Assembly (NCBI GenBank): GCA_963669155.1
Contig: OZ022596.1
Coordinates: 7,655,532-7,719,531, forward strand
Reading direction: 5' to 3'
DNA length: 64,000 nt
DNA from: Arbacia lixula
Lineage: Eukaryota > Echinodermata > Echinoidea > Arbacioida > Arbaciidae
Position numbers and translations under genes: made by a program. Of this stretch, positions 11,488-23,883 are shown piece by piece (position 1 is the first letter of the stretch; each line of letters starts with the position of its first letter). The notes beneath the pieces are model-generated. The model was not told the DNA's origin. It did no database searches and saw nothing but the letters and a program-made list of their open reading frames with translations.

Positions 11488-11731
11488 GTCATCATCATCA
11501 TTATCATCATCATCATCGTCGTCGTCGTCATGATTGTCATCATCATAATCATTGTCGTAATGATTGTTGTCATCATCATTCTCATCATCATTGTCGTTAT
11601 GATTGTCACCATCATCTACATCGTCGTCATCGTCATCATCACCATCATCATTGTCATCGTCATCATCATCATCATCATCATCATCATCGTCATCATCATT
11701 GTCATCGTCATCATCATCATCGTCATCATCA
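11488..11731. repeat. ATC/GTC trinucleotide microsatellite
   Basis: About 240 bp of atc, gtc and att triplets. Both strands give long artefactual open frames (Ile/Val on plus, Met/Thr on minus) with no coding meaning. Confidence 0.9.
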
Positions 11732-11734
11732 TGA

Positions 11735-13154
11735 CGTGGTTGTCACGAGAACACGCCATTCATCTCTGTTCTCATGCAGCCAAGTAGGATGCACCTGTCA
11801 TCCCTCTTCTTGACAGTCTTTCCATGTCATCAGTCCAAGACACAGGTGGTCAGTCTCTTTCACGTTAACCTTCAACGGCTCCCTGCAATATTTCTTTCTC
11901 CCTACTTATTTGTTTATTTTCATCAATTTGTAAATTTTATTTTCATCCAAGTAAAAACACAAAAATGCAAATCAATACACTGGATAAAATTAATATCAGA
12001 GACGACGGAGACCTCCAAAATAAGCACTAGGCTAATATCTTCAAATATATGACGGTACATCATGAGGTTTATGAAAGTAACAAAAATGAAAACATACCTT
12101 AAAATGCACAACCATAATAACACATTCATACACAGACGCACACCCATGCATATACCTACAATTTCACGTTAGTAACGTTATTATCAAATTAGATTACACT
12201 GAATAGCAAAATTACTCCTTGACAAAAAGTATACGTTTAAGCAATACGTATAATTAAATTTATTGAATACAGCAAGGTGTGGCTGCTCGAGACGAAATGA
12301 CTGCAAGAACAGAGACTTTCTCCTTGCTCTTTCCTTTGTTGTTATAAAGAATTCCCCTCGTTTCTCTCAATGCAGTAAATATCACCACATATAGCCTGAG
12401 CTTACATATTTTCGGGCCAACTTAGCTTGAACGATGCGGGCGCACTCCAAAAATATATGAATGCAAGACTGGCCAATATTCACCTATACCCTATATTCAT
12501 AATATGCCTCCCCCCCCCCCCCCCCCCCCCGCCCGCCACCAGCCCCATCCCACGTTCACTATGCGTTACCCGAAAAAAGGGGGAACTAAAATCAATTTGT
12601 TGTGTGAGTAATTCCAATCACTATCTGTCTGTACTATACAAACACCTCTTTCAGGAAAGACTAAATATCTATAGGACGCACCAGTTTACCAAGGGACCCC
12701 CATGTACCCGTTAGACGCTTTTTTTGTTTGTATTGTTAGTGCAGGTACTAAATAGTGATATTCTTCTTATACTCTGATGACATTTCGTAATCAGAAAATG
12801 TAACAGTTGCGCACGGTTACATTTTCAGGCTTCGTGAACATGGTGAACGCTGGCCCAGGTAGAATGTCAAACTTTGCCATGGACATGATGTAACTACACC
12901 ATCTAAAGGGACGTGGCTTAATTGCGCCTTATTATAAGGAATTTGAGGCAAACTCATAGCCTGTCGTCTCTTATCCGTACAACAAATTATGTGGAAGTCG
13001 AGCTGCTCAGTGTCTGAGTAGAGAGCAGCCAGCCCGAAAAGAAGCAAGCTCAGGAAAAATCGGGTTAACCCTTTGTGCGCCAGACAAGTGGTTGTTCTAT
13101 GGGATTTATGTGCATTAATTCTAAAAAAAAAATGCACACATGGAACACAAAGAG
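11735..13154. other. Intergenic stretch, no supported gene
   Basis: AT-rich with a poly-C tract near 12509-12530. A short TTAA-flanked unit at about 13071-13158 has ends ccctttgtg...cacaaagag, resembling a fourth small TTAA-type family also seen near 23280-23515. No gene recognised. Confidence 0.45.
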
Positions 13155-13543
13155 TTAAAAGGCAAATACTGTACTGGGAAGGCCAAAAAAAGCCTCCAAA
13201 ATGTAATTGCAAAATGTAATTGTTAGCAATCTTCTTGCCAATGGTCTTAAATTCATGTATCGTCTATTTTAGAAGCTTGCTGAAAGTCATTTGCCCTCAA
13301 ATGATCTACATTTGGAGTAATGAGTGATTAAATCACAAATCCTCAAAATGTTCGGGCCGAACATTTTGAGGATTTAATCATTAATCATTAATTACTCCAT
13401 ACGTGGATCATTTGACGGCATATAACTTTCAGCAAGCTTCTAAAAAGGTCAATACATGAAATTTAAGACCATTGGCAAAAAGATTGCTAATGATTACATT
13501 TTGAAGGCTTTTTTGCCTTCCCAGTACAGTATTTGCCCTTTAA
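13155..13543. mobile_element. TTAA-flanked palindromic element, family gamma (diverged copy)
   Basis: Ends TTAA-AAGGCAAATACTGTACTGG and CCAGTACAGTATTTGCCCT-TTAA. The centre is palindromic (tgttcgggccgaaca). It is the same family as 29368-29740 and 50502-50877, which show clean TTAA target duplications. Confidence 0.8.
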
Positions 13544-13889
13544 GAATATTTCCCTTTACACTGATCATAGTATTCCTTGAAGACATAATGGAGATAAGGA
13601 GCTTATCCTAAAGTCTTACCCACTTCCTATCTGATATATATTAACATTTCCACTATTTTTATTATATAACTTGAGAGGTGATTCAATCCCTTTCTTTATA
13701 TCTAATGTCCTCACTTGAGAAATGTAAAAAAAAAAAAAAAAGCTTTACAGATACTAGTGAAAGAAAAAAATTAGCATACACATCTTGGGACAAGATGCCA
13801 GCAGGCCCAAATGTGATTATACGTTAGTCTACACATCAATATATCTATGTATGTTCCTTTGAATTATCTATTCATCAATCTACCGGGAA

Positions 13890-14055
13890 GCATTCGTTAT
13901 TCCGAACGTTCGTTATTCCGAACGTTACGCAACAAATGCTCGGATTAATGAACCCTTTTTCGTTTTCGGACTAACAAGCATCGAGGTATAGGCAATTAAT
14001 GTGTTTCGGAATTACGAACCTTCGGAATAAACGAGCCTTCGGAACATCGAACTGT
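13890..14055. mobile_element. Small inverted-repeat element of attccgaac motifs
   Basis: The left side repeats cgttattccgaacgtt and the right side carries the inverse forms ttcggaattacgaac and ttcggaataaacgag. About 165 bp, no coding capacity. The exact ends and target duplication are unclear because the motif is iterated. Confidence 0.55.
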
Positions 14056-14334
14056 AACCAATCTTTCTCCTTACAGTATACCTCTATTTACCTTTATACA
14101 ACATTTTGGTCGTCTAAAACAATCCCGGTGCATGCTTGACCTCTGTACATGTATAATGGAACTTCCCCTTTTAATTTCAACTGCTTCGTGCGTCATTGAT
14201 GTGTTTTGGCGCAGGAAATACCCACACCACCTATTTAATCACCATATGCCTGGCACACGATAGTTCACCCTGACGATAAGTTGGTTAAAATAAAAAGTCA
14301 GTAAAAGTAGAAGGGTAGAATGCGGAGTACAATA

Positions 14335-14592
14335 TTCCAGCCGTAGTTGTAATTGTAATACACAACACAAATATAAGTTCATAGCCTGGAACATAGGCTA
14401 ACATTGCGCCTATTGTTTAATGATTAAATACTGTGTCATCATGAATGTAGGCAATATGAATACATAAGGATATTAGCTCCAAATCATGTATACTTCGCAA
14501 CTAGATACGACAACACTCTGCGAAAGACCTTCATAGGTGTCCGTTCAACTCGAAGAAATCTAGCATTTAAGTTTTGGAATTTAGCAACAAAG
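14335..14592 (+). promoter_or_regulatory. Conserved upstream block and putative 5'-UTR exon of copy A
   Basis: This block recurs before all three gene copies. It starts with cagccgtagttgtaattg, contains gcaac-agatac and taagaccttcat-like motifs, and ends agcaacaaag followed by donor gtaagtgg at 14593. Conservation across copies with an invariant donor-like end suggests a non-coding first exon and adjacent promoter. No clear TATA box is seen, and the transcription start is unknown. Confidence 0.5.
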
Positions 14593-14995
14593 GTAAGTGG
14601 ATATAAGTTTTAGAAAGTCGGATATCATATTATATGATACCATATCGTGTATTTGGATGTGTGAATTGTGCACAATGCTAACATATTCAATTCAATTCAA
14701 TGTTATGTTATTAGTTCCTGTTCAATCAGGAAATTTTCTATTGGGTTTACATATCACATCTATAACTTAAAAAATAAAGTAAAATAATGTAGGCCTATAA
14801 AAGAGAGGAATGACTTATATACAAATATACACAACTTTGAATGATATATTAACCACACACTGTAAGTTTATTAAAATTCCAAAGACTTTGAATATTTCTG
14901 TATATATTGCAAAGTGATATTGTTCATCTCAAAGGGAACCTCACGAATCACTGCAATAATATATTCATTACATCCTGTTTCAACAAAAGTTCTGG

Positions 14996-15109
14996 ATGGA
15001 CTGTCAAACCCTTAACCACTACACGGCATCGCCGACGCCGCCGGCGACATCAACGACCGGCTTGATGATTACGGATGATTGGAGACAGTGGCGGAGGACA
15101 TCCATAAAG
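14996..15109 (+). CDS. Copy A exon 1 (cytoplasmic N-terminus)
   Basis: 38 codons starting MDCQTLNHYTASPTPPATST and containing TTGLMITDD, aligned with TTGIMITDD of copies B and C. It ends ATAAAG followed by gcttgt, where B and C have gtttgt, so splicing here would need a GC donor. Confidence 0.65.
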
Positions 15110-18100
15110 GCTTGTCCTTATGTTTTATTTTATCGCGAACTCAATATATTATTAACTGATTCAGGACGAAGGCCTGTTTAGATCAAAACTAATCAGTATT
15201 TTTTTCAGTTGGCAACACATTTTTTTCCAAATGATTTTTTTTATGAAGAAACGTTATATGAATTCCATTGTAAATTGATAAAACGTAAACATCATTCAAG
15301 TAAGAGCTAAAATCATGCCAATTTGAAGAGCAAAAGGGGGACTTCAATCTTTTCAGCGAGTAACCAATTTTAAATTCAGTACCCATTTGCCCCTAATTTT
15401 TCCTTGGAAAATCATTACCAAGGTAATATATATCACTAAATGCCCAAATTGGATTCATCTTGTGCAGAAATGCTCTTTCACGTGATGCATCTTTTATTAT
15501 TTGTCACATTTGATATCAATAGTTACAGCCCCAAACCACATATTTGCGGTACCTGGCCCTGAATGGGGTAACTCTTTAATTGAGCCTTACACTCCCATAG
15601 CATTGTGATTGGATAGCACATAATCACCATCGTGATATTCAGCCTTAAAGGGATTAATGCACTTTAATTCTTTGTTGCAGCGGACAGCCATTGCTCACAT
15701 TGTGAACGGCGCCCTCCTTGTCCTGTTTGGTACAATCGCAATTTGCGTCAAGGCGGCCTTTGCTTATTTCGCGATTCCCATCTGGACCGGGATTGTGGTA
15801 AGTGACAAACACACATCTTTTGTCATTTATCAATAGTTGCATTCTTAGAAAGATTACGTGCATATTCACCAAATTGCATTTTATTGTAAAATTTGTATTT
15901 CCTACATGGAAGTAAAATGCTCAAGCCTATATCCCATTTTAAAATTTGGGATTAAAGTGTTTTCATCTTCTCATGGGACAAAGTCAGGTTTTATTCCAAA
16001 ATGTACTAAAACCAAATCAGCTTTATTCGACATGGGACAACATTCGATTAGGCACGTTCAAAATAAACCTGAAATACCTTATAGAGTTTTCTAAATGTTT
16101 AATCTTGATCTACTAGGTCATGCTTTCATAAACTTAAAATCACTCTTCAGTGTATCAAGGGTGTGCCATTTTTAAGCCCTCGAACCCCATTTACAATTAC
16201 CATGGACTGCTATGACATGGTAAAGTGAAGTGGGATTAAAATAACAATTACCTGAGGCTTTAACTTACGGTGATGGTAATTTCCTTGTCATTATAGTTCC
16301 TTGACGAACGGATCATACCGGCCGAGTTTACACACGTTTTGATCAATATAATACTTGGCAGCTGCTGCGTAACCCTTGCCCTCCACTTTCATGACTTTCT
16401 TCCTCAGTCATAGGCCTAGTATACGTACAATAATGGTGTGCTGCCTAAACTAAATGAGCGCCAATCAATGTAAAAAGCGCATTCTTCTCTTCAACATGAT
16501 AGTATACAAATATGAACGGCGTTGAGACTATCCAGTAAAATGAAACCTCATCAGTCAACTTTGATTGTACTATTTTCTAAGGGGAATAGCTCCAAATAAA
16601 ATATTGAAAATAACCGAATGCGCACGCGATTTCCATGGTGTCTTAAGATGGAGGCGGTTTATATTTTCTTACATATCCCTCGTCGAGACTTTATGATGGG
16701 TCAAGCCGGAAGCAAAATGTTGCAGTTCACAAAGATCCCTCTAATGTTACATGTAAATACAGAGGATCAACCCATTTGTGTTTCCTGCAGCTTCTGCAAA
16801 ACAACGGGAATGCATGTTGAACCTTGGCCGCAACACCGCAAGACTTGCCCGAGCGCACAATGCTAGTACTACCCGATAAAGCGGAAATTTTGATCGTTGC
16901 GCGCGCTTTATTGACAATAAGGACGCGTGGAGATTTGACGCAAAGATAGTACTTTTCGACCCTCTGAGAACGTGACACAAGAGGCGTCTTTTATCAAGAG
17001 ATTCTTTTAGATTTTTGCGTTTATACACAAACATGTTTGTAAGATTTCCACCGAGTTCGAAACATCCATGCCTGAAGGGTTACTAAATTAGAAAAATAAG
17101 TTCCCACTAATCTATGTAAAATTATCCACTAAAAACGAATTTCACCTTCGTTTGCCGCAATAATGTGTAATTTTGACGGAAATTTGAAAAATAAAAACCC
17201 GCACGCCTCCAGTGACGTCAGAGAGGTCCAAATGCCATGAATGCCAACGGCGTGAATAAAATATTTTATTCACGCCGTTCAAACAATACGTAACGAATGG
17301 TAACCCCAAAGATTGTCCGAGGTTTGTCCGAGTAGCAACAACTAATAGATTCAAAGTGTATTTCATCCATCGAATCTGGATCACAAGATACAGGTGAATG
17401 CAATAACGCGTTACTTCGCAGTAAGGGTGAAAATTGTGAATACATTACGAAAATGTTCTATTGTTGACTTTCGTACAATCTGTGGCATTTTGACTTCTCT
17501 GACGTCACTGGAGGCGTGCATTTTTCAAATTTTCGTCAAGATGAGACTTTATTGCGCCAAAAGAATGTGAAATTTGTTTTTAGTGGATAATTTTACATAG
17601 ATTAGTGGGAACTTACTTTTTTAATTTAATAACCCTTTAAATCTCACTCATTCTGTTTTGTGCGAATGTTCTAGGTGTTAAAAAATCTTTTGAAAAATAC
17701 TTGAAAATAGTAACTCCAATCAAACTGGACTAACACATCACAAAGTCAGGGGATGTAAATGTTATTGCAAGCAAGTTTTTTAAATATGTGAATATTGAAT
17801 ATATTTTTCACTTTTGGACCGATTTGGATCGATACAATTGTGTGTATCAGATAATGAATTCATAACACAACAATTTCCATTTTGCATTACCTATGTCAGC
17901 CAACAACTTCGTTTCTGCCAGAGGCATCATGAATTATTAATAACACTTTGATGGAAGTTGCTAGTGGATTGACAGGTGTGGCACACAATGGACATTGTGT
18001 TCTGAATTAATGATGTGAAGTACAGAAATATTAAGATCCAAATCTCTTTAAAAGTGGAAATCTCATTAAATATTCACAGTATTATTACAAGAATGAGAAA

Positions 18101-21100
18101 TAATGATATATCTTAAAACCTGCTTCAAAAAAATGACATCCTTTGACAAATTGATGTGTCAATTTCAGCTTTATTCGAATTGTAACTTATGTTTATAAAT
18201 TTCTCAAAAGTGTCAAGATTTTTTGTTAACATGTAGTAATTTTCTTCCCGGCAGATTTTTGGCTTGACCGGTTTGCTTGGTCGGTACACTGCGGCTAGAG
18301 ACAGTCGTGCCGCGGTAAGCTACCAAACAAGAATATTTACTTCTATTTCTGGCTTTACTAAGTCTTTCATCTTTATCTGCTGGTGTAAATGTTACATTTG
18401 AGACCCCCCCACCCCACCCCGCACAAACACACACACACACACACACACACACAACACACACACACCATGTACCAATATATTGTACACATATTCAAAGCAA
18501 TAATTTGAGGTTACGCAAATCAGAATGAGATTTTTACATTAAGGATATTAATCTACAAATCATACATGATATGTGTCTGTAAAATGGCAAGTGCCTTGTT
18601 GTCATCTTATTACTTCATAAGATTATGCATGCTTTAGATTATGATAGAAGTTAGGTTTAACGTTAGCAGTATACAAAACCTGGAATAACTTTATGGGACT
18701 CCAAATGAAACAACAGGAAAACAAATCATTGTTGAATTAATATAAGTGCATTTGTTTTCGGCATTGTGTAAAATGCACTAAGCCTGGACTATTAAACTTT
18801 ATCGGATGCCAAATAAAACAGCATGAAACATCATTTTTTATTGTACCTAAATTTGTTCTCAGCATCAATATGGTATATTGCGTTTGGCCACATAATGATT
18901 ACATCGATTAATTGAAATTACCCTTCGTCGTGGCTTTGTCAAAAAAAATGGGTTTGTGATAGCATCAGTAGGGCATTTCATGAAAGTTGTCAGCACTAAC
19001 TAAATAATCAGAGCTGACAATTTCAGTGAAATACTCGGCTTTGATTGGCTGAGAGGCGCCAGCATTTGACTGTTACTATGGTAACTGTCGGAGAAAGAGA
19101 ACTAGTTAGACGAAAAATGTTGGTGAAATGCCCCACAGGTGATTTATTTTGCGTCTCATAAAGTAAGGCTACGTTTAGCAGGAGGTCTAATTCTAACGTG
19201 AATACGGGACACCTGTTTAAAAACAGGAACCCCTATATCATGTAGGCTAAGGATTTAGAAAGAAAATGTACGACTAACCTTGTGAACTTATTCATAAGGA
19301 ATACACACAATCCCATAGAGCTATATATAAGATGGGTTGTATGAGAGAAGGCTTCTGATTGGTCAATTGCCCTTCTTTGCGTAATCCGGTATAGTGCCAT
19401 GATCATGCACTATACCAGCAATTTCTGCACGGTAGCTTGTGTACAAAATACAGATTGAACCACCCGGGAACTTGTGCATGAAGTCACTTGCTTGGCTCAA
19501 AAAGGCAGTCTCCACGACGAAAGCTTCTGCGGCAAGTACCCTATGGGATTTGCGCGTTAAGGAAATAGTTGCAAAGGCCTACGGCCTCGTTGAAATATAA
19601 ACGCACGCGAGAAATTTGAAATATATAGACACTCATGATATGGTACAATGAACTCTTTAGCATGCGCTATATGTATAATATTGTTTGGCCGTGAATCGGT
19701 TAATCAGAGATTGGTCCTGTAATTGATATTGCAATACTATCCTTGCCCTTTAAACCGTCATGTGCCGCGTGTGAATTAATTCCAAGTGATACACATAAAT
19801 CACATCGAGGTGCCATTCGGTCTGGCAGAGTTAAAGCTCCCAAGCAACGAATAATCGTCATGGATTCTTTTTAACAGGTTATGTGCCATAACAACTGCTA
19901 CTTTTAGGGTTTGTATTGTTACGTGTGTAAATGTGTATGAATGGCGGATAGAGATAGATTAGCCTTCAAGTTATCTTCCTCAAAGGACCAAGGTCACAAA
20001 GCACAAACAAAATATTTGGGTGAACATTCCTTTTCATTCTCTGCCCAACGTATGTAGAATTCTTTACCAACCTCGATCCGTTCCATAAATGACATAACTT
20101 CGTTTAGTTCAAAATTAAAAACCCATATAATGATAAAGGCATTGGGCCTACTTAAATTTGTTTCTTGAATCGTTACATTAACATTTTATATCATACTTTC
20201 ATTTTGCTTTTGTCTTATTTTGTAAAAGCACTTTGATAAACATTTCGTATGTAAAGCGCTATATTGAATGAAATGGATAGTTCACCCTGACAATAAGTTG
20301 GTACCAATTTAAAAGGGGAAACATGAAATAAACATATTAGAGAGTGTACGACGAAAATCAATCAGATGATAAGAAAGTTATGATCTTCTGAAATTTCAGT
20401 TCTATGACGTCACGTGCGAGGTTCTCTCCCATATGTTGTGTGCAATATGATTACCTAAATTGCATTTTTTTTTTGTTTATGACGGTGGATATTTTTCTTT
20501 CATAGAGGGACGTAAGAACGTATTTCTAATGATTTAAGAAATGCACATGTAGAATGATGCATCTCCTTTTGAGAAAATGCACAACCCGGTACACAACATA
20601 TGGAAGAGCACCTCACACGTGATGTCACAAATCAAATCTCTAAAAGATCACAACTTTCTTATCCTTTGACGGATTTTTATCACACCTTCACTAATATGTA
20701 TTTATTTCATGTGTCTGTTTTTATTGAAACCAACTCAATGTCAGGGTGAACTATCCCTTTAAGTTACTGTTATTTTTAGTAGTATGATCTCTCTTTGCCC
20801 CGTTAGTCTGGCGGATACATCGGGATGTCGATTGTTTCGTTCGTAGTAGCAACAGTGATCGTGGTAAATTACATCTTTGCGGCAGTTGGTGAAGTTGGGT
20901 ACCTAACCTGTCTACCGAGAGGCTGGCACGCGGAAGAGTATTGCTCGATACGCCCAGTAAGTTATCCATGTTGTTATTGTGTAATTAAAAATGACCTGAA
21001 TGATGACGATTATGGTGATGATGTTATGGGTGAGTGTCTTGGGGAATAAAGTTACTGATGGTGGTGTTAACGAAGACAATGGCAATGGTGACATTTTAGA

Positions 21101-23880
21101 TGGTGATGATGATGGTGATGATACGGATCTTGCTGGAAATGACACATGTGTTCATCAATAATAAGCTGGTGGAGGAGAAAGAAGGTGATGATCACAATGA
21201 TGGTGATAAAGAGGACGAAGATCATGGAAGTGTAGGAATAGGAAGATGAAGATGACGATGATTGTGATAAAAAATATATTTACATTTCGTCATTCATTTT
21301 TTTTACGAACCATCGAATCCGTAGATCGCACAGATGCGATGGTTTATAGCAACGCTGTCGACTTAAAACCTCTCCACGTTTCATTTGATGATTTAGGCGG
21401 TTCGTGTGGCTATCAATAGCATCATCGTAGTCATCGCCTTCGCCGAGTTCGCCCTTTCCTTCTGCTCCGCTTATTACGGTTGCTTCTACGCCTGTCCTTG
21501 CTGCGAGACCTGTTGCGATGAATGCTGCTGCTGCTGTGATAGTCATACCCCGCCATCCACAACGGTTAGTACGACTACAGTAAGCAAATAATCAACGTCG
21601 GTGCGTGAAGGTAATGGGACGAACTATCACTTCCGAGGCGATCTGGATGTAGCTATCTTTCCGAAGCTTTTAGCTGAGGAAAGATAGCGTATACATTCAG
21701 ATCGCCGAGGAAGTGATAGTCCGTCTCATTGCCTGAAACCAAAAGTTGATTATTTGCTTTATATTCCACATCTGATACCAACAATCTATAAAATAAATGA
21801 CAATTTAACGTACAAAAGCGTTCGTGTCGGTGCGGCTACATTATTTACGCGACGCTCCGAAACCCGGAAGCAAATGAACTTTGTGCACGTTGCTATATAG
21901 ACTCTACAAATTCCAACGAACACTATGACATAGTGACGCTAATTTGTAAGATTTTGACGGAAAAGCAAGAAGTAATCGAAATTCTCTTACCTGTGCGGTA
22001 TCGGTGAGAACATAGATCCTCCGAGAATACTCTTCATAATTCTAATAAATTACAGGAAAGTGAAATTCTAGGTCAATTTTGGTAAGAGGTGGTAGAGAAT
22101 TGCACACTTGCTTTGGTGAAATACTGTGTGGGGGAAATGGAAGGCTTGCACTGCTTTGTACGTACGCCCGCGGCGCAGCGCGCTGTAACCAAAAATTTTA
22201 ATTTCCGCGCGCGCACCGCGGTGTCGTCTGCGCCGATAGTCCGAGCTACGCACTTTTATTTCGCGCGTACTCAAAATATTGATCACGCGTTAGGACTATG
22301 AGGAGTGAAGAGATCAGCGAAACCAAAAAGTACTATCACCTAGAGTGTAACGAACTTTCCTTCTCAAAAAAGTACTATCACCTACAGTGTAACGAACTTT
22401 TCTTCTCAGGTGATCAGATGGGAAAAACTACGCTTTATCACGTGATCAACTCTTGACCAATCATATAGCAACATTCTTAGTATGTGGAATATAATAGCGT
22501 TTAACGTAAGCCGACCTGAACGGAAGGCAAGGAGTCGCTGACTTGGAAGGAAGCCAAAATCTTATTGCGGCTCGCTAATAACCATTCTTTTCAAAGGAGT
22601 ACATGCCGTGGCATGTAACTTTATGTTTTAACACATGTTTAAGGAAAGTAAACAGTCCTCGTTACGTTAGCTTCATTTATCGTTATTACTCATCCACAAA
22701 TTATCATATTTCCTGCCTATTCAAACATCTTATCTCCTGCTTGATTTGTCTTTATACATAAAAAAAACAACAACAAAAATCATGTTTAAACTGAAGAAAT
22801 TTAAGTTTTCACTTCCCACCTGTTCAGGCCGTCTCTACCATCAATGGCACAATGATACCCACGGATACAAGAGCTGTGCCCGTAGGGGGCGCTGTGATGT
22901 TTCAAGGTATGCGAGACCATTATTAGATATAATTTTATGAGTAGTTTGTCTTCAAAAGTAGATTGAACGCCAATAGTTCGTTTATCCTTCCTGTGCAAGA
23001 CAAATGCTTTTCTGTGGGATTTATTCATTATGTGCATCATCCCTTCGCGTGGCAGACAAACTTCTAATCTAAGGGCTTTATATTAGAAGTTACAAAAAAA
23101 ACACTTGGTAAAAAAAGAATTAAAGGCAAGGGAACATAATTCTTCTGAGGTCATTATCGCGTGTGGTATTTCGTGTAATTTCAATCATATCGTAATTTTC
23201 TAATGATTCTTTCGTGGTACCCTGTCGACAATGAATGTGCCTCCTGTGAGGCATTTCACCATCAATACATATTAATCCCATAGATCAGCGTTCTGTCTGG
23301 CACACAAAGGGTTACTTCAGAAATATAAAACTGTTATCCATGGCCATGGCCCAATGGCAGTCTGTACATTGTAGGTGACATAGTGTTTTGTGCCAATTTA
23401 TGGAAAACGCCTCTTGGATTTGGGTTTAACCCTTTTGTGCCAGATAGCGCTCTATGGGATTTGTGTGCATTACCTTTGAGTAAATACACATGCAACACAC
23501 AAAGGGTGTATGAAATAAAGTTTAAGCTAGCACACAACGGGTCGCATTTTCCTCCCGCGTTGCCCGTGTGTTATACACTGATAGAAAAGGCTGCTTGCGT
23601 TTCTGATGTCAAAGATCTTTCTTCACCTAATACAGTCTTATCATGACGATTATGAGGTGTATTTCCCACGTGTTATATTTCCATAATAGGTAATCCCCAG
23701 ATGCTAAATTATCCTCAGCCTGGTATGTATGTAGTCCAGCAAGCGGCTAGTCCCCAAGGCTACTCGATGAGCGGCAAACTGCAACAAGTTGCCGGCAGCC
23801 AGCAAACGGCTGTTTTCCAAGGCTATCAGATGAACGTCTACCAGATGAACGGTCAGCAGGTGGGCGACTTCAACGTATGA
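14996..23880 (+). CDS. Four-transmembrane MS4A/CD20-like protein, copy A (tail truncated by transposon)
   Basis: Seven exons (14996-15109, 15681-15797, 18255-18314, 20807-20956, 21397-21564, 22828-22906, 23690-23880) join into a 292-codon frame. Four hydrophobic segments lie in exon 2 (HIVNGALLVLFGTIAICVKA), exons 2-3 (FAIPIWTGIV/IFGLTGLLG), exon 4 (GMSIVSFVVATVIVVNYIF) and exon 5 (INSIIVVIAFAEFALSF). The loop between TM3 and TM4 has two Cys, as in MS4A proteins, and about 12 Cys follow TM4. The plan matches the CD20-like domain of membrane-spanning 4A proteins; the exact subfamily and function are unknown. Oddities: exon 1 ends at a GC donor, and the last exon stops three bases before an inserted element. 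Claudin- or tetraspanin-like families are less likely because the large-loop signatures are absent. Confidence 0.72.
15681..15797 (+). CDS. Copy A exon 2 (TM1 and start of TM2)
   Basis: 39 codons between acceptor tttgttgcag and donor gtaagt, phase 0 on both sides. It encodes RTAIAHIVNGALLV, the first membrane segment, and ends PIWTGIV. Confidence 0.88.
17070..17645. mobile_element. Inverted-repeat element in copy A intron 2
   Basis: Arms of about 80 bp: aagttcccactaatctatgt near 17098 against acatagattagtgggaactt near 17595, extending outward to gaagggttactaaatta and taatttaataacccttt. The right edge is CCCTTTAA, as in the TTAA families. It contains a perfect 34-bp palindrome at 17246-17279 and two inverted tgacgtca-like motifs. 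Confidence 0.75.
17646..18230. mobile_element. Diverged inverted-repeat element, family epsilon, in copy A intron 2
   Basis: The left part holds aacacatcacaaagtcaggg and the right part holds ttgatgtgtcaatttcagct in inverse order. The same arrangement occurs in intron 6 of copies B (40325-40655) and C (54460-54775). The edges are approximate. Confidence 0.5.
18255..18314 (+). CDS. Copy A exon 3 (TM2 end)
   Basis: 20 codons, IFGLTGLLGRYTAARDSRAA, between acceptor cccggcag and donor gtaagc. Phase 0 on both sides. Confidence 0.87.
18423..18466. repeat. CA dinucleotide repeat
   Basis: Nearly pure CA repeat shortly after exon 3 of copy A, preceded by a C-rich run. Confidence 0.9.
18969..19137. 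mobile_element. Small hAT-like inverted-repeat element in copy A intron 3
   Basis: Left end agggcatttcatgaaagttg, right end ttggtgaaatgcccc. It interrupts the cagcatcag...atttattt sequence that is continuous in copies B and C and in the antisense relic at 8.5 kb, which shows it is an insertion. Superfamily assignment is tentative. Confidence 0.55.
20268..20762. mobile_element. TTAA-type element, family alpha, in copy A intron 3
   Basis: The left end has ggatagttcaccctgacaat and the right end has gtcagggtgaactatccctt followed by TTAA. The interior carries tgacgtcacgtgcgagg, shared with other alpha copies. It ends about 45 bp before exon 4. Confidence 0.8.
20807..20956 (+). CDS. Copy A exon 4 (TM3 and extracellular loop)
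   Basis: 50 codons after acceptor ccgttag, starting SGGYIGMSIVSF and ending EEYCSIRP before gtaagt. The loop retains two Cys but is six residues shorter than in copy B. Confidence 0.86.
21397..21564 (+). CDS. Copy A exon 5 (TM4 and Cys-rich segment)
   Basis: 56 codons after acceptor gatttag, starting AVRVAINSIIVVIAF. It ends with a Cys-dense stretch including CDECCCCCD and then HTPPSTT before donor gttagt. Confidence 0.87.
21587..21755. mobile_element. Hairpin element just after copy A exon 5
   Basis: Arms such as gacgaactatcacttcc (about 21619) and ggaagtgatagtccgtc (about 21708) fold with gcgatctggatg...cattcagatcgc inside. It begins some 20 bp past the exon 5 donor and is absent from copies B and C at this place. 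Confidence 0.7.
22828..22906 (+). CDS. Copy A exon 6
   Basis: 26 codons plus one base, AVSTINGTMIPTDTRAVPVG then GAVMFQ, between acceptor ctgttcag and donor gtatgc. The final intron is phase 1 in all three copies. Confidence 0.85.
23690..23880 (+). CDS. Copy A exon 7 (shortened Gln-rich tail)
   Basis: After acceptor ataatag the exon completes a Gly codon and encodes NPQMLNYPQPGMYVVQQAAS followed by a Gln-rich tail ending GDFNV and TGA. Copies B and C continue much further. The stop lies three bases before the inserted element at 23884. Confidence 0.78.
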
Positions 23881-23883
23881 TGG

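Noticed and set aside
11440..11787. 115-codon Ile/Val-rich frame and its Met/Thr minus-strand counterpart
   Set aside because: Translation of an ATC/GTC microsatellite.
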